Source: an uncultured Carnobacterium sp.
GTDB lineage: Bacteria; Bacillota; Bacilli; Lactobacillales; Aerococcaceae
DNA length: 17,647 bases
Assembly: GCA_905371865.1 (NCBI GenBank)
Contig: CAJPNA010000009.1
Span: 1 to 17,647 of the forward strand
Reading direction: 5' to 3'
Position 1 is the stretch's first letter; the number at the start of each line of letters is the position of its first letter. The notes beneath the pieces are model-generated. The model was not told the DNA's origin, did not search any database, and was given only the letters and a program-made list of their open reading frames with translations. This document shows positions 1-6,450 of this stretch, piece by piece. The position numbers were made by a program, and so were the translations under genes.

Positions 1-27
1 TAATAGAATAGAAACGGAGGGATTTTA

Positions 28-669
28 ATGAAAAAACTGATAACATTATTCTTAATAGTTCTTACTTTAGGAGGCTGTTCACTTTTCCAAAAGAAAGAAG
101 ACGCAACTACAACTCAGTCAAAAGCTACTACAACATCAAGTACAAAAACTACTAAACAAACCTCAACTAGTACTACAGGCGAACCAACTACTGTGGTTTC
201 AACGACAGTAGAACAAAAAGAAGCAACAGTTCCTGTTCCCGAAACTGTATCAACGGAAAAAGTAGTCATTCCAGCAGAACAACCAAAACCATCCTCAATG
301 GATCTTCAAGCGATAAAACAAGGAGACTTCCGAAGCGTAGAAGGAACTTGGAGAAACTCAGCTGGTTGGGAAATTCACATCGACAAAGAAGGTAAAATTT
401 CGAGTAGTCATGGGGTTTTGAAAGTTGCAATTACCAAACAACAATATCAAGAAGGGCTTTTAAACTGGATTATGGTTCCAGAAAACAATGATAAAACATT
501 TGTAGGAGGGGCGGTATTCTCCTTCATTCCGAAAAATGTAGAATTGACTTATGGATTACTTCCTGGTGAAAAAGATCAATCGGACATTTCAAAAGATCGC
601 ATTTTCGGAACACAAACGGTTACAGATGGTAAAACGGTTAAAAACATGATGTATTACAAAGTGGATTAA
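28..669 (+). CDS. Putative lipoprotein with DUF6287-like domain
   Basis: A 213-residue exported lipoprotein of unknown function. The N-terminus (MKK, then a hydrophobic stretch) ends in the lipobox LGGC, so Cys17 should be lipidated after signal peptidase II cleavage and anchor the protein on the outer face of the membrane. Residues about 25-60 form a Thr/Ser/Lys-rich, probably disordered spacer. From about residue 90 there is a short conserved-looking block (MDLQAIKQGDF, then EGTWRN, then a GWEIHID strand) that I recognise from memory as the DUF6287 domain of Lactobacillales lipoproteins. The remaining C-terminal part looks like a beta-rich globular domain. The start is set by a GGAGGG site about 9 bases upstream. 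The gene ends at a strong hairpin terminator and converges on the rhodanese gene. The lipoprotein call is secure; the domain name is less so and no function can be given. Confidence 0.8.
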   Translation: MKKLITLFLIVLTLGGCSLFQKKEDATTTQSKATTTSSTKTTKQTSTSTTGEPTTVVSTTVEQKEATVPVPETVSTEKVVIPAEQPKPSSMDLQAIKQGDFRSVEGTWRNSAGWEIHIDKEGKISSSHGVLKVAITKQQYQEGLLNWIMVPENNDKTFVGGAVFSFIPKNVELTYGLLPGEKDQSDISKDRIFGTQTVTDGKTVKNMMYYKVD

Positions 670-679
670 TGATATAAAA

Positions 680-707
680 AAGAGCTAGTTCAAAAGAACT
701 AGCTCTT
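680..707. terminator. Bidirectional hairpin terminator, lipoprotein / rhodanese cluster
   Basis: A perfect 12-bp stem (AAGAGCTAGTTC pairing with GAACTAGCTCTT) closes a 4-base AAAA loop. It is flanked by A-rich sequence on the left and T-rich sequence on the right, so it can end transcripts arriving from either side. It lies between two convergent stop codons. Confidence 0.85.
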
Positions 708-712
708 TCTGT

Positions 713-1093
713 TTAGTTTTCTCTTTTTTTCACTTTTCCATTCCATGCTTCAAAACCATGTTTTAAAATGAAAATATTTGTATATCCATTTTTCTTTAAA
801 CGATAAGCGCAGCGACCAGCAATCGTTACGCCATCTTCGTATAAATAAATTGGTTGATCTTTACGTAATTCCATGTAACGTTCTTTAAATTGAGAATATG
901 GAATATTACGAGCCCCTAAAATATGAGCTGCTTTGAATTCGTCTTTCTCACGAACGTCAATTAATTGTCCATGACGCAAATCTTTTCCGAATTCTTCAGC
1001 GCTAACCACTTTAGCAGATGATTGACGCATCCAGATTAATACAAATAAATAAATTCCATAGGCCATAAATAAAGCCCAAACGATATACCACAT
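713..1093 (-). CDS. Membrane-anchored rhodanese-like protein, catalytic Cys missing
   Basis: A 126-residue protein with one N-terminal transmembrane helix (residues about 3-22) followed by a single rhodanese fold. Visible landmarks are the start of the domain (SAEEF), the LIDVRE strand at about 45-49, HILGARNIP, and the C-terminal GFEAWNGKV. In active rhodaneses a Cys opens the loop after the YLY strand. Here that position is Glu86 (YLYEDGVTIAGR), and the only nearby Cys is residue 95, after the loop Arg. Classical thiosulfate sulfurtransferase activity is therefore unlikely at this site; a binding or regulatory role, or use of Cys95, is inference. It follows glucokinase, as rhodanese-like genes often do in Lactobacillales, and also has its own well-formed promoter inside the end of glcK. 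The start has an AAGGAG site about 9 bases upstream. Confidence 0.85.
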   Translation of the reverse strand: MWYIVWALFMAYGIYLFVLIWMRQSSAKVVSAEEFGKDLRHGQLIDVREKDEFKAAHILGARNIPYSQFKERYMELRKDQPIYLYEDGVTIAGRCAYRLKKNGYTNIFILKHGFEAWNGKVKKREN

Positions 1094-1135
1094 GAGACTT
1101 AACTCCTTTAATAATTATTTAATCAGACAAGAGAT

Positions 1136-1164
1136 ATTGTATCATGTTTCTTTTAATCTTTCAA
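1136..1164 (-). promoter_or_regulatory. Sigma-A-type promoter for the rhodanese-like gene
   Basis: On the minus strand, TTGAAA (1164-1159) and TACAAT (1141-1136) are separated by exactly 17 bases. The -35 box overlaps the vicinity of the glcK stop codon, so the last gene of the cluster can be transcribed independently as well as by readthrough. No terminator separates it from glcK. Confidence 0.6.
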
Positions 1165-2121
1165 AAGCACTAAAGAAGCTGCTCCAATGACTCCTGCATC
1201 ATTCCCAAGTTCGGCTAAACGTAAATGTGTTGTTTCGCGTACTTGTGGGAATACTAATTGTTCGTATTCTTTTCGAACACCTTCTAGTAAGAATTGTCCT
1301 GCCGCACTAACTCCACCACCTATGACGATGAATGATGGATTTAACATATTTGCAACATGTGAACATGCAATTCCTAAATACTTAGAAAAATGACGAATGA
1401 CGATTAAGGATAAAGGATCATTCTGTTTAGCTAAATCAAATACATCTTTAGCACTGACATCTTGCCCATCATCGATTCTTGCTTTTAATTCTGAATCGCC
1501 TGCAAATTCATCTGAATAACGACGGGCTAAGTTCACAATCCCTGTAGCGCTCGCTACCGTTTCAAGACATCCTCTTTTACCGCAAGTACATGCAAATGGA
1601 CGGTCACTAAAATCAACCGTAATATGTCCAAGTTCGCCGCCCGCACCAGCTACACCATGAATCAGTCTATTTTCAGCGATAATTCCACCACCTACACCTG
1701 TTCCAAGTGTAAAGAAAGTTACATCAGGTTGGTCTCCACCAGCACCCATCCATTTTTCACCAAGTGCGGCAACATTGGCATCATTATCAATATAGAAGGG
1801 AATTCCTAGTGCTCCTTCAATTTTTTCCTTTAAAGGTTGCAAAGTTTTCCAGTTTAAGTTGTAGGCACCGATTACTGTACCATTTTCTCTATCCACAACA
1901 CCAGGAGACCCCATCCCGATTCCAGCAAAGTTTTCATTTGTTAGTCCTAATAATTCTAAGCGATGACGAATCGTATCAATAATGTCATCCACAATATGAC
2001 TTCCTTCATCTAAAATATTGGTAGGAATCGACCATTTTTGTTGAATTTCACCTTCAAGTGAAATAATCGCAAATTTGATGGAAGTCCCACCTAAATCAAT
2101 ACCAATAATTTTTTTTTCCAT
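1153..2121 (-). CDS. glcK: ROK-family glucokinase
   Basis: A 322-residue ROK kinase, expected to phosphorylate glucose to glucose-6-phosphate with ATP in the cytoplasm. The N-terminal phosphate-binding loop is IGIDLGGTSIKF (residues 6-17). The catalytic Asp is in YIDNDANVAA (Asp114), and the second nucleotide-binding loop is TLGTGVGGG (138-146). The ROK zinc site is complete: His166 in GELGHITV plus Cys178, Cys180 and Cys185 in a CxCGxxGC motif. Length is normal for Bacilli GlcK. A reading from a GTG codon three codons upstream is possible, but GGAG lies at good spacing (8 bases) from the ATG at 2121, so I use that. It follows the rhomboid gene by about 45 bases, with no room for the small yqgQ gene found between them in Bacillus. 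Confidence 0.93.
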   Translation of the reverse strand: MEKKIIGIDLGGTSIKFAIISLEGEIQQKWSIPTNILDEGSHIVDDIIDTIRHRLELLGLTNENFAGIGMGSPGVVDRENGTVIGAYNLNWKTLQPLKEKIEGALGIPFYIDNDANVAALGEKWMGAGGDQPDVTFFTLGTGVGGGIIAENRLIHGVAGAGGELGHITVDFSDRPFACTCGKRGCLETVASATGIVNLARRYSDEFAGDSELKARIDDGQDVSAKDVFDLAKQNDPLSLIVIRHFSKYLGIACSHVANMLNPSFIVIGGGVSAAGQFLLEGVRKEYEQLVFPQVRETTHLRLAELGNDAGVIGAASLVLLKD

Positions 2122-2166
2122 TGTATTCACTCCACGAATCTTGTATATGCTTTCATTATAACAGCA

Positions 2167-2865
2167 TTATCTTTTCATTCCTAGCCAAAATAGTAAAAAT
2201 GCAATGACAAAATACGTTGCAATTCCCGCAATGCATGAAGCCGGCTTTGTCAATCGGTCTCCTCTAAAGCTAATCGCTGTCATCACTAAATATCCTCCAA
2301 CGAGTCCGCCTAAGTGCCCGTAGTTATCTACCGCAGAATTAATAAATCCAAGCACAATATTGATAACGATAAGTCCTGCATATTGCACTCCCATTTGTCT
2401 AAAAGAACGAATGTAGCCATGTTTACGAGATAGATAAACAACAGCTCCCATCAGTCCAAAGAGTGCCGTACTAGCCCCTGCTGAAATGTTTGAAGAAAAG
2501 GCAAAACTTGCAAGATTTCCCATAACTCCTGATAACAAATACACCACAAGGAATCTCCAGTGCCCAATTTCGTACTCCATCTGACGACCAATCATATATA
2601 AGAAGACGCTGTTAAATAAAATATGTTCCAATCCAATATGTAAGAAAATCGGTGTAAGGAATCGGTAATACTCATGTTGATAAATGATATAAGGATTGAA
2701 TTTCGCTCCGAAATTAATAAGAACTTGTCCATTCGTGCTTCCACCTGCTAGGGTCATCACGATAAACAGCGCTGCTTGAATCGCAAGAAATAAATAAGTG
2801 AAGCTAAAATTCTCATTGAAATTTCTCTTCATCCGTTCTAATTTCCAAGGGTTAATCTTAAACAT
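2167..2865 (-). CDS. Rhomboid-family intramembrane serine protease
   Basis: A 232-residue polytopic membrane protein, related in position and sequence to Bacillus GluP/YqgP, but without the long N-terminal extramembrane domain of that protein. Rhomboids cleave membrane-spanning substrates within the bilayer. Landmarks: the first helix at about 21-40, then the HxxxxHxxxN pattern (His76, His81, Asn85). The catalytic Ser132 is in GASTALFGL and the catalytic His184 is in NYGHLGGLVGG. These two form the Ser-His dyad, so the enzyme should be active. Six or seven helices fit the sequence. A longer in-frame reading exists, but an AAGGAG site 9 bases before the ATG at 2865 supports this start. It overlaps the stop codon of the upstream HD/5-FCL gene by 8 bases, implying translational coupling. 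Confidence 0.92.
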   Translation of the reverse strand: MFKINPWKLERMKRNFNENFSFTYLFLAIQAALFIVMTLAGGSTNGQVLINFGAKFNPYIIYQHEYYRFLTPIFLHIGLEHILFNSVFLYMIGRQMEYEIGHWRFLVVYLLSGVMGNLASFAFSSNISAGASTALFGLMGAVVYLSRKHGYIRSFRQMGVQYAGLIVINIVLGFINSAVDNYGHLGGLVGGYLVMTAISFRGDRLTKPASCIAGIATYFVIAFLLFWLGMKR

Positions 2866-3985
2866 GTCGAACCACTCCTTCACTTGTAATAATCGTTGGA
2901 ATATGAATATCCGTTTCAAATATTGGCCAGTCGACAACAGGAGTCACCTGAGTCGTATATGCTAGTGAGAGAATACGATAATCGTCCACCTTTTGCAGGG
3001 TTCTATCATAATAGCCACCGCCAAATCCAATTCGGTCTCCTTTCGTACTATAAAGTAATCCTGGAACAATCACTAAATCTAAATCTTTTGCTTCAAATAT
3101 TGGATGAGCGCTGTCAATCACAGGTTCTAACGCTCCGAACGAAGTCCGTTTAAAAGTGGTTTGTTCATTCCATTCCACAAAAACTAATGTCTTGTCTGGC
3201 ATAGTGACAGGAACAAATAATTGTTTCCCCAAAAGTCTGGCTTCTTGTATCACCAAATCTAATTGGAATTCAATTCTCATTGGCATCGTTACAGCAATTG
3301 TTTTAGCCTCAATCCATTGTGGCATTCCTTTAAGCCACTCTACCACTCGTTTTTCTTCCGCGCGTCGTTTCCCGGGGGGCATTTCTTCGAGTATTCTTTT
3401 TTCCTGAGCGCGTTTTAATTTTTTTACTTCTTTTTGATAGGCTTCAAAGAGTACGGTAAACAACTTCAAGAATTCGAGTTCGACTGCTCGCATACCTCTT
3501 TCTTCGAGAATTGGACTGCTAAGTAATGACGCTTTTTTTATAATAGGTTCATCCGTTAAAATCACCGGTAATTCATTAGAGAGCATCTCATGATCAATTG
3601 CCCAAACTTTTGCCCATTCTTTCTCTTCTAAATGTTGCAAGAAAAATTTTTCTTTAATGACTTCAAATAAGTTATTTTCAATTACTTCATACTCTGGCAA
3701 TTGTTTTTTCACAGGTCGAATTAAATCAGCGATATAGGCTTCGGTCGCGTCATGCAATAGACACGCAAGGCCAGTTCCTGTTTGATATCCTCTAGCGATG
3801 GCTTCTTGCGCACAGTTAATGCTATGTAATCCTACTGAATAAAAGAAACGTAGATGTCCGTTTCCTCGACACATCATACTTAAGGCATGCGCAATATCTT
3901 CAATGGCAACATTGTCTGGAATTATTTCAAGCGGATTAAATACGCGCCCTGTATATGTATTCATCAATAATTTTTTGTCTTCCAT
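2858..3985 (-). CDS. HD-domain phosphohydrolase fused to 5-formyltetrahydrofolate cyclo-ligase
   Basis: A 375-residue two-domain protein. Residues about 8-175 are an HD-type hydrolase of the YfbR/phage-like group: DIAHALSMMCRGNGHLRFFYSV leads to His54, the HD pair is His78-Asp79 in LLHDATEAY, and a later Asp lies in AIDHEML. This group often acts on nucleotides. Residues about 185-375 are 5-formyl-THF cyclo-ligase (YqgN/MTHFS family), which converts 5-formyl-THF plus ATP to 5,10-methenyl-THF. It has the KRAQEKR / PPGKR N-terminal basic region, the LVIVPGLLYSTKGDRIG strand-loop and the signature GFGGGYYDRT. The linker is short and charged. An in-frame GTG four codons upstream would lie across the GGAGG site, so ATG at 3985 is preferred. 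It is the first gene of a cluster continuing to rhomboid and glcK. The separate domain calls are strong; joint function in folate or nucleotide housekeeping is inference. Confidence 0.88.
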   Translation of the reverse strand: MEDKKLLMNTYTGRVFNPLEIIPDNVAIEDIAHALSMMCRGNGHLRFFYSVGLHSINCAQEAIARGYQTGTGLACLLHDATEAYIADLIRPVKKQLPEYEVIENNLFEVIKEKFFLQHLEEKEWAKVWAIDHEMLSNELPVILTDEPIIKKASLLSSPILEERGMRAVELEFLKLFTVLFEAYQKEVKKLKRAQEKRILEEMPPGKRRAEEKRVVEWLKGMPQWIEAKTIAVTMPMRIEFQLDLVIQEARLLGKQLFVPVTMPDKTLVFVEWNEQTTFKRTSFGALEPVIDSAHPIFEAKDLDLVIVPGLLYSTKGDRIGFGGGYYDRTLQKVDDYRILSLAYTTQVTPVVDWPIFETDIHIPTIITSEGVVRHV

Positions 3986-4012
3986 ATGTTCCTCCACAGT
4001 TGATGTGAGTTT

Positions 4013-4041
4013 ATTCTATCATTGAATTCACGCGATTTAAA
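4013..4041 (-). promoter_or_regulatory. Candidate promoter of the HD/5-FCL cluster
   Basis: On the minus strand, TTTAAA (4041-4036) and TAGAAT (4018-4013) are 17 bases apart. This predicts a start about 20 bases before the GGAGG site of the HD/5-FCL gene. Both boxes differ from consensus by one or two bases, so this is a reasonable but unproven call. If correct, the structured region further upstream is not part of this leader. Confidence 0.45.
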
Positions 4042-4154
4042 AGGATTTAGGCATTTCTTAAAGATTCTTTTCCTTATGAAAGTCTCTTCAAAACCTAAAG
4101 AAAGATTCCTTCGAATTCTCACGGATGTCTTCATACTAGCTGTAACGTTGGACC

Positions 4155-4177
4155 GGTGTAAGCCGAAGTCTTACACC
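4155..4177. repeat. Perfect 8-bp hairpin
   Basis: GGTGTAAG and CTTACACC pair across a 7-base loop. It sits about 20 bases from the longer inverted repeat, shares the GTAAG core with it, and is next to an internal palindrome GAAGCTTC at about 4181-4188. It lacks a T-run on either side, so it is not a classic terminator. Confidence 0.6.
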
Positions 4178-4196
4178 TTCGAAGCTTCAAATGGGA

Positions 4197-4255
4197 GTAA
4201 GACCAAAGACAAAACAGGACTCACAGTGTGAGTCCTGTTTGCTTTGTAGTCTTAC
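4197..4255 (-). terminator. Long inverted repeat containing a terminator-like hairpin
   Basis: The core (4212-4240) is a perfect 13-bp stem, AAACAGGACTCAC with its complement, around a 3-base loop. On the minus strand it is followed by TTTTGTCTTT, a fair termination tract. On the plus strand the following run is poorer. The pairing continues outward with small bulges (CAAAG/CTTTG, then GTAAGAC/GTCTTAC), giving arms of nearly 29 bases. No recognised gene ends just upstream on either strand, since the PTS operon already has its own terminator at 4465-4501. This suggests it ends a separate, non-coding transcript or acts as a backup terminator. Confidence 0.6.
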
Positions 4256-4397
4256 CTCCGCAAGACTGATTAGAATTAAGCGAATCACAAGTGATGAAGC
4301 TTGATTCAATCAGCTACTGCGTCTACCTTTACAAAGTTTTTAACTACGAAGTAAACTCCTACTCCCCATAATTTTTATTCGATGCACTTCACGTTAC
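4205..4397 (-). ncRNA. Candidate structured small RNA (unassigned)
   Basis: Speculative. A TATAAT box at 4407-4402 (poor -35) would start a minus-strand RNA of about 190 bases. It would contain a 48-base hairpin at 4313-4266 (CTGATT, GAAT and AAGC pairing with GCTT, ATTC and AATCAG), a second hairpin TCTT/AAGA at about 4265-4250, and a possible closing helix CTTTGTA/TACAAAG (about 4335 with about 4245). It ends at the 4212-4240 terminator. I compared it by eye with tmRNA, RNase P RNA, small SRP RNA, T-box and THF riboswitch signatures and found no match. It could be a 6S-like or lineage-specific RNA, or simply relic repeats. Confidence 0.3.
4266..4313. repeat. Long imperfect hairpin
   Basis: About 14 outer base pairs in three blocks (6, 4 and 4 bp), interrupted by a one-base bulge and one mismatch, then an inner ATCAC/GTGAT pairing. 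It is not followed by a T-run, so a structural RNA or repeat role fits better than termination. Confidence 0.55.
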
Positions 4398-4464
4398 TGC
4401 TATTATAGAATCCGTAAGCTTCTCCGGAATCTTTACTTTCTAACAACGACTACTAATACAATAA

Positions 4465-4501
4465 AAAACACAGATCAGCACAAAATGCCAATCTGTGTTT
4501 T
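4465..4501 (-). terminator. Terminator of the PTS / GH1 operon
   Basis: A 16-bp stem (AAAACACAGAT... with its partner) closes a 5-base loop just after the IIA stop codon. Two positions pair only as G-U wobble on the minus strand and would be A-C mismatches on the plus strand, which points to minus-strand use. A T-run follows on that strand. Confidence 0.85.
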
Positions 4502-4511
4502 TGTAAAATTC

Positions 4512-4829
4512 TTATTGTGCGTGTTTATTTCGGTACAGTTCGATTAGCTCTTGCGCTAATAACTGTACGATTTCTGTTGATGCCATTTGATCCTCTGCAT
4601 GCATGAACAACAATGAAAATTCTGTTTTTTCTCCACCTGCTTCTTTTTGAATCAGCTCTGCATGAATTTTATGTGCCTCAACAAAGGCTTCCTCTGCTTC
4701 CTCCAATTTTGCATTTGCGTCTTCAAACTGTCCTTTTTTGGCCAATTGAATGGCTTCTACAAATGAGGATTTGGCTGCACCGCTATTAGCAATCAGCTGG
4801 AAACAAATAAGTTCCATTTCTTCTGTCAT
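4512..4829 (-). CDS. PTS lactose/cellobiose-family IIA component
   Basis: A 105-residue cytoplasmic phosphotransferase protein. It takes phosphate from HPr and passes it to IIB. The family's trimeric three-helix fold fits the helical, Ala/Glu-rich sequence. The phosphorylated residue should be His77 in the LLFMHAEDQM motif, with Asp80 as the conserved neighbour. Length is standard for the family. It is the last gene of the operon, one base after the IIB stop codon, with a GGAG site inside the end of IIB. By analogy with the gmu operon it corresponds to GmuA, but sequence alone does not separate cellobiose, mannobiose and other beta-glucoside systems. Confidence 0.92.
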   Translation of the reverse strand: MTEEMELICFQLIANSGAAKSSFVEAIQLAKKGQFEDANAKLEEAEEAFVEAHKIHAELIQKEAGGEKTEFSLLFMHAEDQMASTEIVQLLAQELIELYRNKHAQ

Positions 4830-4830
4830 T

Positions 4831-5133
4831 TTATTCTCCTATCAATGCTAGTGCTTGGTCTAATACTTTTGGGCCGTTCATCATTCCATAGTCACGCATA
4901 TCAATCGCATCTACTGGAATATCCCCTGCGATTTCTTTTACTGCAGGTAACTCATAACGAATTTGTGGTCCAATGAGAATAACATCTGCTTCATGGATAT
5001 TCTTTTTAGCTTCTGTAATCGATTTTGCTTCAATTGAAACATCAATACCACGTTCAGCCGCGCTTTGTTGCATCTTTTTAACGAGCATACTTGTCGACAT
5101 TCCCGCATTACATACTAATAAAATATGTTTCAT
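4831..5133 (-). CDS. PTS lactose/cellobiose-family IIB component
   Basis: A 100-residue cytoplasmic protein that carries phosphate on Cys8 of the N-terminal motif LLVCNAGMSTSMLV and transfers it to the sugar bound by IIC. The rest fits the IIB cellobiose fold (IGPQIRYELPAV and VDAIDMRDYGMMNG are typical). A longer in-frame reading would overlap IIC, but the ATG at 5133 gives the exact family N-terminus (MKHILLVC). A GGAAGG site lies within the last codons of IIC, so its start follows the IIC stop at 5138 by four bases, which suggests coupled translation. It corresponds to GmuB if the gmu analogy holds. Confidence 0.93.
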   Translation of the reverse strand: MKHILLVCNAGMSTSMLVKKMQQSAAERGIDVSIEAKSITEAKKNIHEADVILIGPQIRYELPAVKEIAGDIPVDAIDMRDYGMMNGPKVLDQALALIGE

Positions 5134-5137
5134 AATT

Positions 5138-6433
5138 TTAACCTTCCATTTCTTGTTCAACTACTTTGTCATTAACTTTGATAAATGGAATGTATAGAAG
5201 AACACCAAGTACAAAGATGACTAATTGAACTAGAATTGCTCTGAAGTCCCCTGCTGTTGCTAACCAAGCATTTAAGAATACTGGTGTAGTCCAAGGAACT
5301 TGTACAAATGCAGGACTCATGAATCCAGCAACGGTTGCTAAGTAACTGATTAAAATACCAAGAGCTGGAACTGCGATAAATGGAATCGCTAATGAAATAT
5401 TATAAACGATTGGGTAACCGAATAATACTGGTTCATTGATATTAAAGAGCCCCGGTCCAAATGATAATTTAGCTACGTTTTTAGAAGCAGCGTTTCGGCT
5501 CACTAAGAATGTTGCTACTAATAAACATAATGTAGATCCACTACCACCCATTAAGGCAAATGTTTGAACTTGAGATAAGTTGATGATGTGCGGAATCGCT
5601 TGTCCATTATTGGCTGCAGCGATGTTTTCAGTGATGTTAATTAATAGTAATGGTTCTAGAATTGCACTGTAAATAACGGCTTGGTGAATACCAAATAGCC
5701 ATAACATATTTCCTAGAGAGTAAATAATGATTACCCCAATCAAGCTTGTACCAATATGACGAATAGGTTCTTGGATGAAGACTGTAATAATTGAGATTAA
5801 GTTTGTTTGATACATGTTGAATAATAATGCTGATACAACCCCGAATAATGAAATAACCGTCATTACTGGAAGTAATACGCTGAATGATTTACCAACTGCT
5901 GGTGGAATGTTATCACCAAGGTTAATTTGTAACGCTTTAACGCTTGATAGTTTGATGAATAATTCTGTTGCAATAATCGCTACGATAACCCCTGCGAACA
6001 TTGCGCCTGTTCCTGTGTTGTTAAATGAAAGAACGCCTGAAATGTTCACCGCATCTTTTGCTCCATTAGGAACTGCAGAAACTGTATTTGGCATCATAAC
6101 AATTAATGAAACTAATGATAGCATTGATGCTGCCAATGGGTTTTCGAAGTCTCTGTTTTTCGCTAAGAAATAACCAACCATTACGGCAATAATAATTCCT
6201 GAAATACTTAAAGTACCGTTTGCAATTGTAATTCCCCAATATTGGAATTTCGTTAAGGTATCCCCTTGGAAAATCCACTTAAATACTGTGTTGTTCAAAA
6301 GAACAATTAAACCTGCCAAAATATATAATGGCATTACTGTCGCGAAAGCATCTCTGAGGGTTTTTAAATGAATTTGGTTCCCCAGTCTACCTGCAAACGC
6401 GGCAAATTTATCAATAAATTTTGAGTTTTTCAT
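5138..6433 (-). CDS. PTS lactose/cellobiose-family IIC permease
   Basis: A 431-residue integral membrane permease, the sugar-translocating channel of the system, of normal family length. It begins with the usual amphipathic cytoplasmic segment (FAGRLGNQIHLKTLRDAF), followed by about ten hydrophobic helices. Family hallmarks are LWLFGIHQAVIYSAILEP, the GGSGSTLCL loop and FNINEPVLFGYPIVYN near the substrate site. It is preceded by GAGGAG with good spacing and lies 17 bases after the GH1 gene. Substrate cannot be read from the sequence; the adjoining GH1, GntR and ManA genes point to a beta-linked gluco- or manno-disaccharide. Confidence 0.94.
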   Translation of the reverse strand: MKNSKFIDKFAAFAGRLGNQIHLKTLRDAFATVMPLYILAGLIVLLNNTVFKWIFQGDTLTKFQYWGITIANGTLSISGIIIAVMVGYFLAKNRDFENPLAASMLSLVSLIVMMPNTVSAVPNGAKDAVNISGVLSFNNTGTGAMFAGVIVAIIATELFIKLSSVKALQINLGDNIPPAVGKSFSVLLPVMTVISLFGVVSALLFNMYQTNLISIITVFIQEPIRHIGTSLIGVIIIYSLGNMLWLFGIHQAVIYSAILEPLLLINITENIAAANNGQAIPHIINLSQVQTFALMGGSGSTLCLLVATFLVSRNAASKNVAKLSFGPGLFNINEPVLFGYPIVYNISLAIPFIAVPALGILISYLATVAGFMSPAFVQVPWTTPVFLNAWLATAGDFRAILVQLVIFVLGVLLYIPFIKVNDKVVEQEMEG

Positions 6434-6450
6434 CTGAATATCTCCTCTCT

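Larger units (their letters stand above)
3986..4464. other. Gene-free region of about 480 bases rich in inverted repeats
   Basis: No convincing coding sequence lies here. The open frames present have no ribosome binding site or recognisable product. The stretch holds the HD/5-FCL promoter at the left, then three strong hairpins (4155-4177, 4197-4255 and 4266-4313), and a TATAAT box on the minus strand at 4402-4407. Copies of GTAAGAC or its complement GTCTTAC recur at 4168-4174, 4197-4203 and 4249-4255, with a related CTTAC/GTAAG near 4158-4162, so alternative pairings are possible. See the separate entries for the candidate RNA. Confidence 0.6.

Noticed and set aside
3966..4134. A 56-codon minus-strand ATG frame (very basic) running into the HD/5-FCL gene
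   Set aside because: It has no ribosome binding site, and it overlaps a probable promoter and the well-supported start of the real gene in another frame.
4022..4231. A 69-codon plus-strand open frame in the intergenic region
   Set aside because: It lacks an ATG start with a ribosome binding site, runs through two strong hairpins and has no recognisable sequence features.
4321..4380. Possible THF riboswitch upstream of the 5-FCL gene (minus-strand GGGGAGTAGGAG resembles its 5' end)
   Set aside because: The partner strand CCGCTCC and the other conserved loops are absent, and the gene has its own closer promoter. The resemblance is limited to a few bases.
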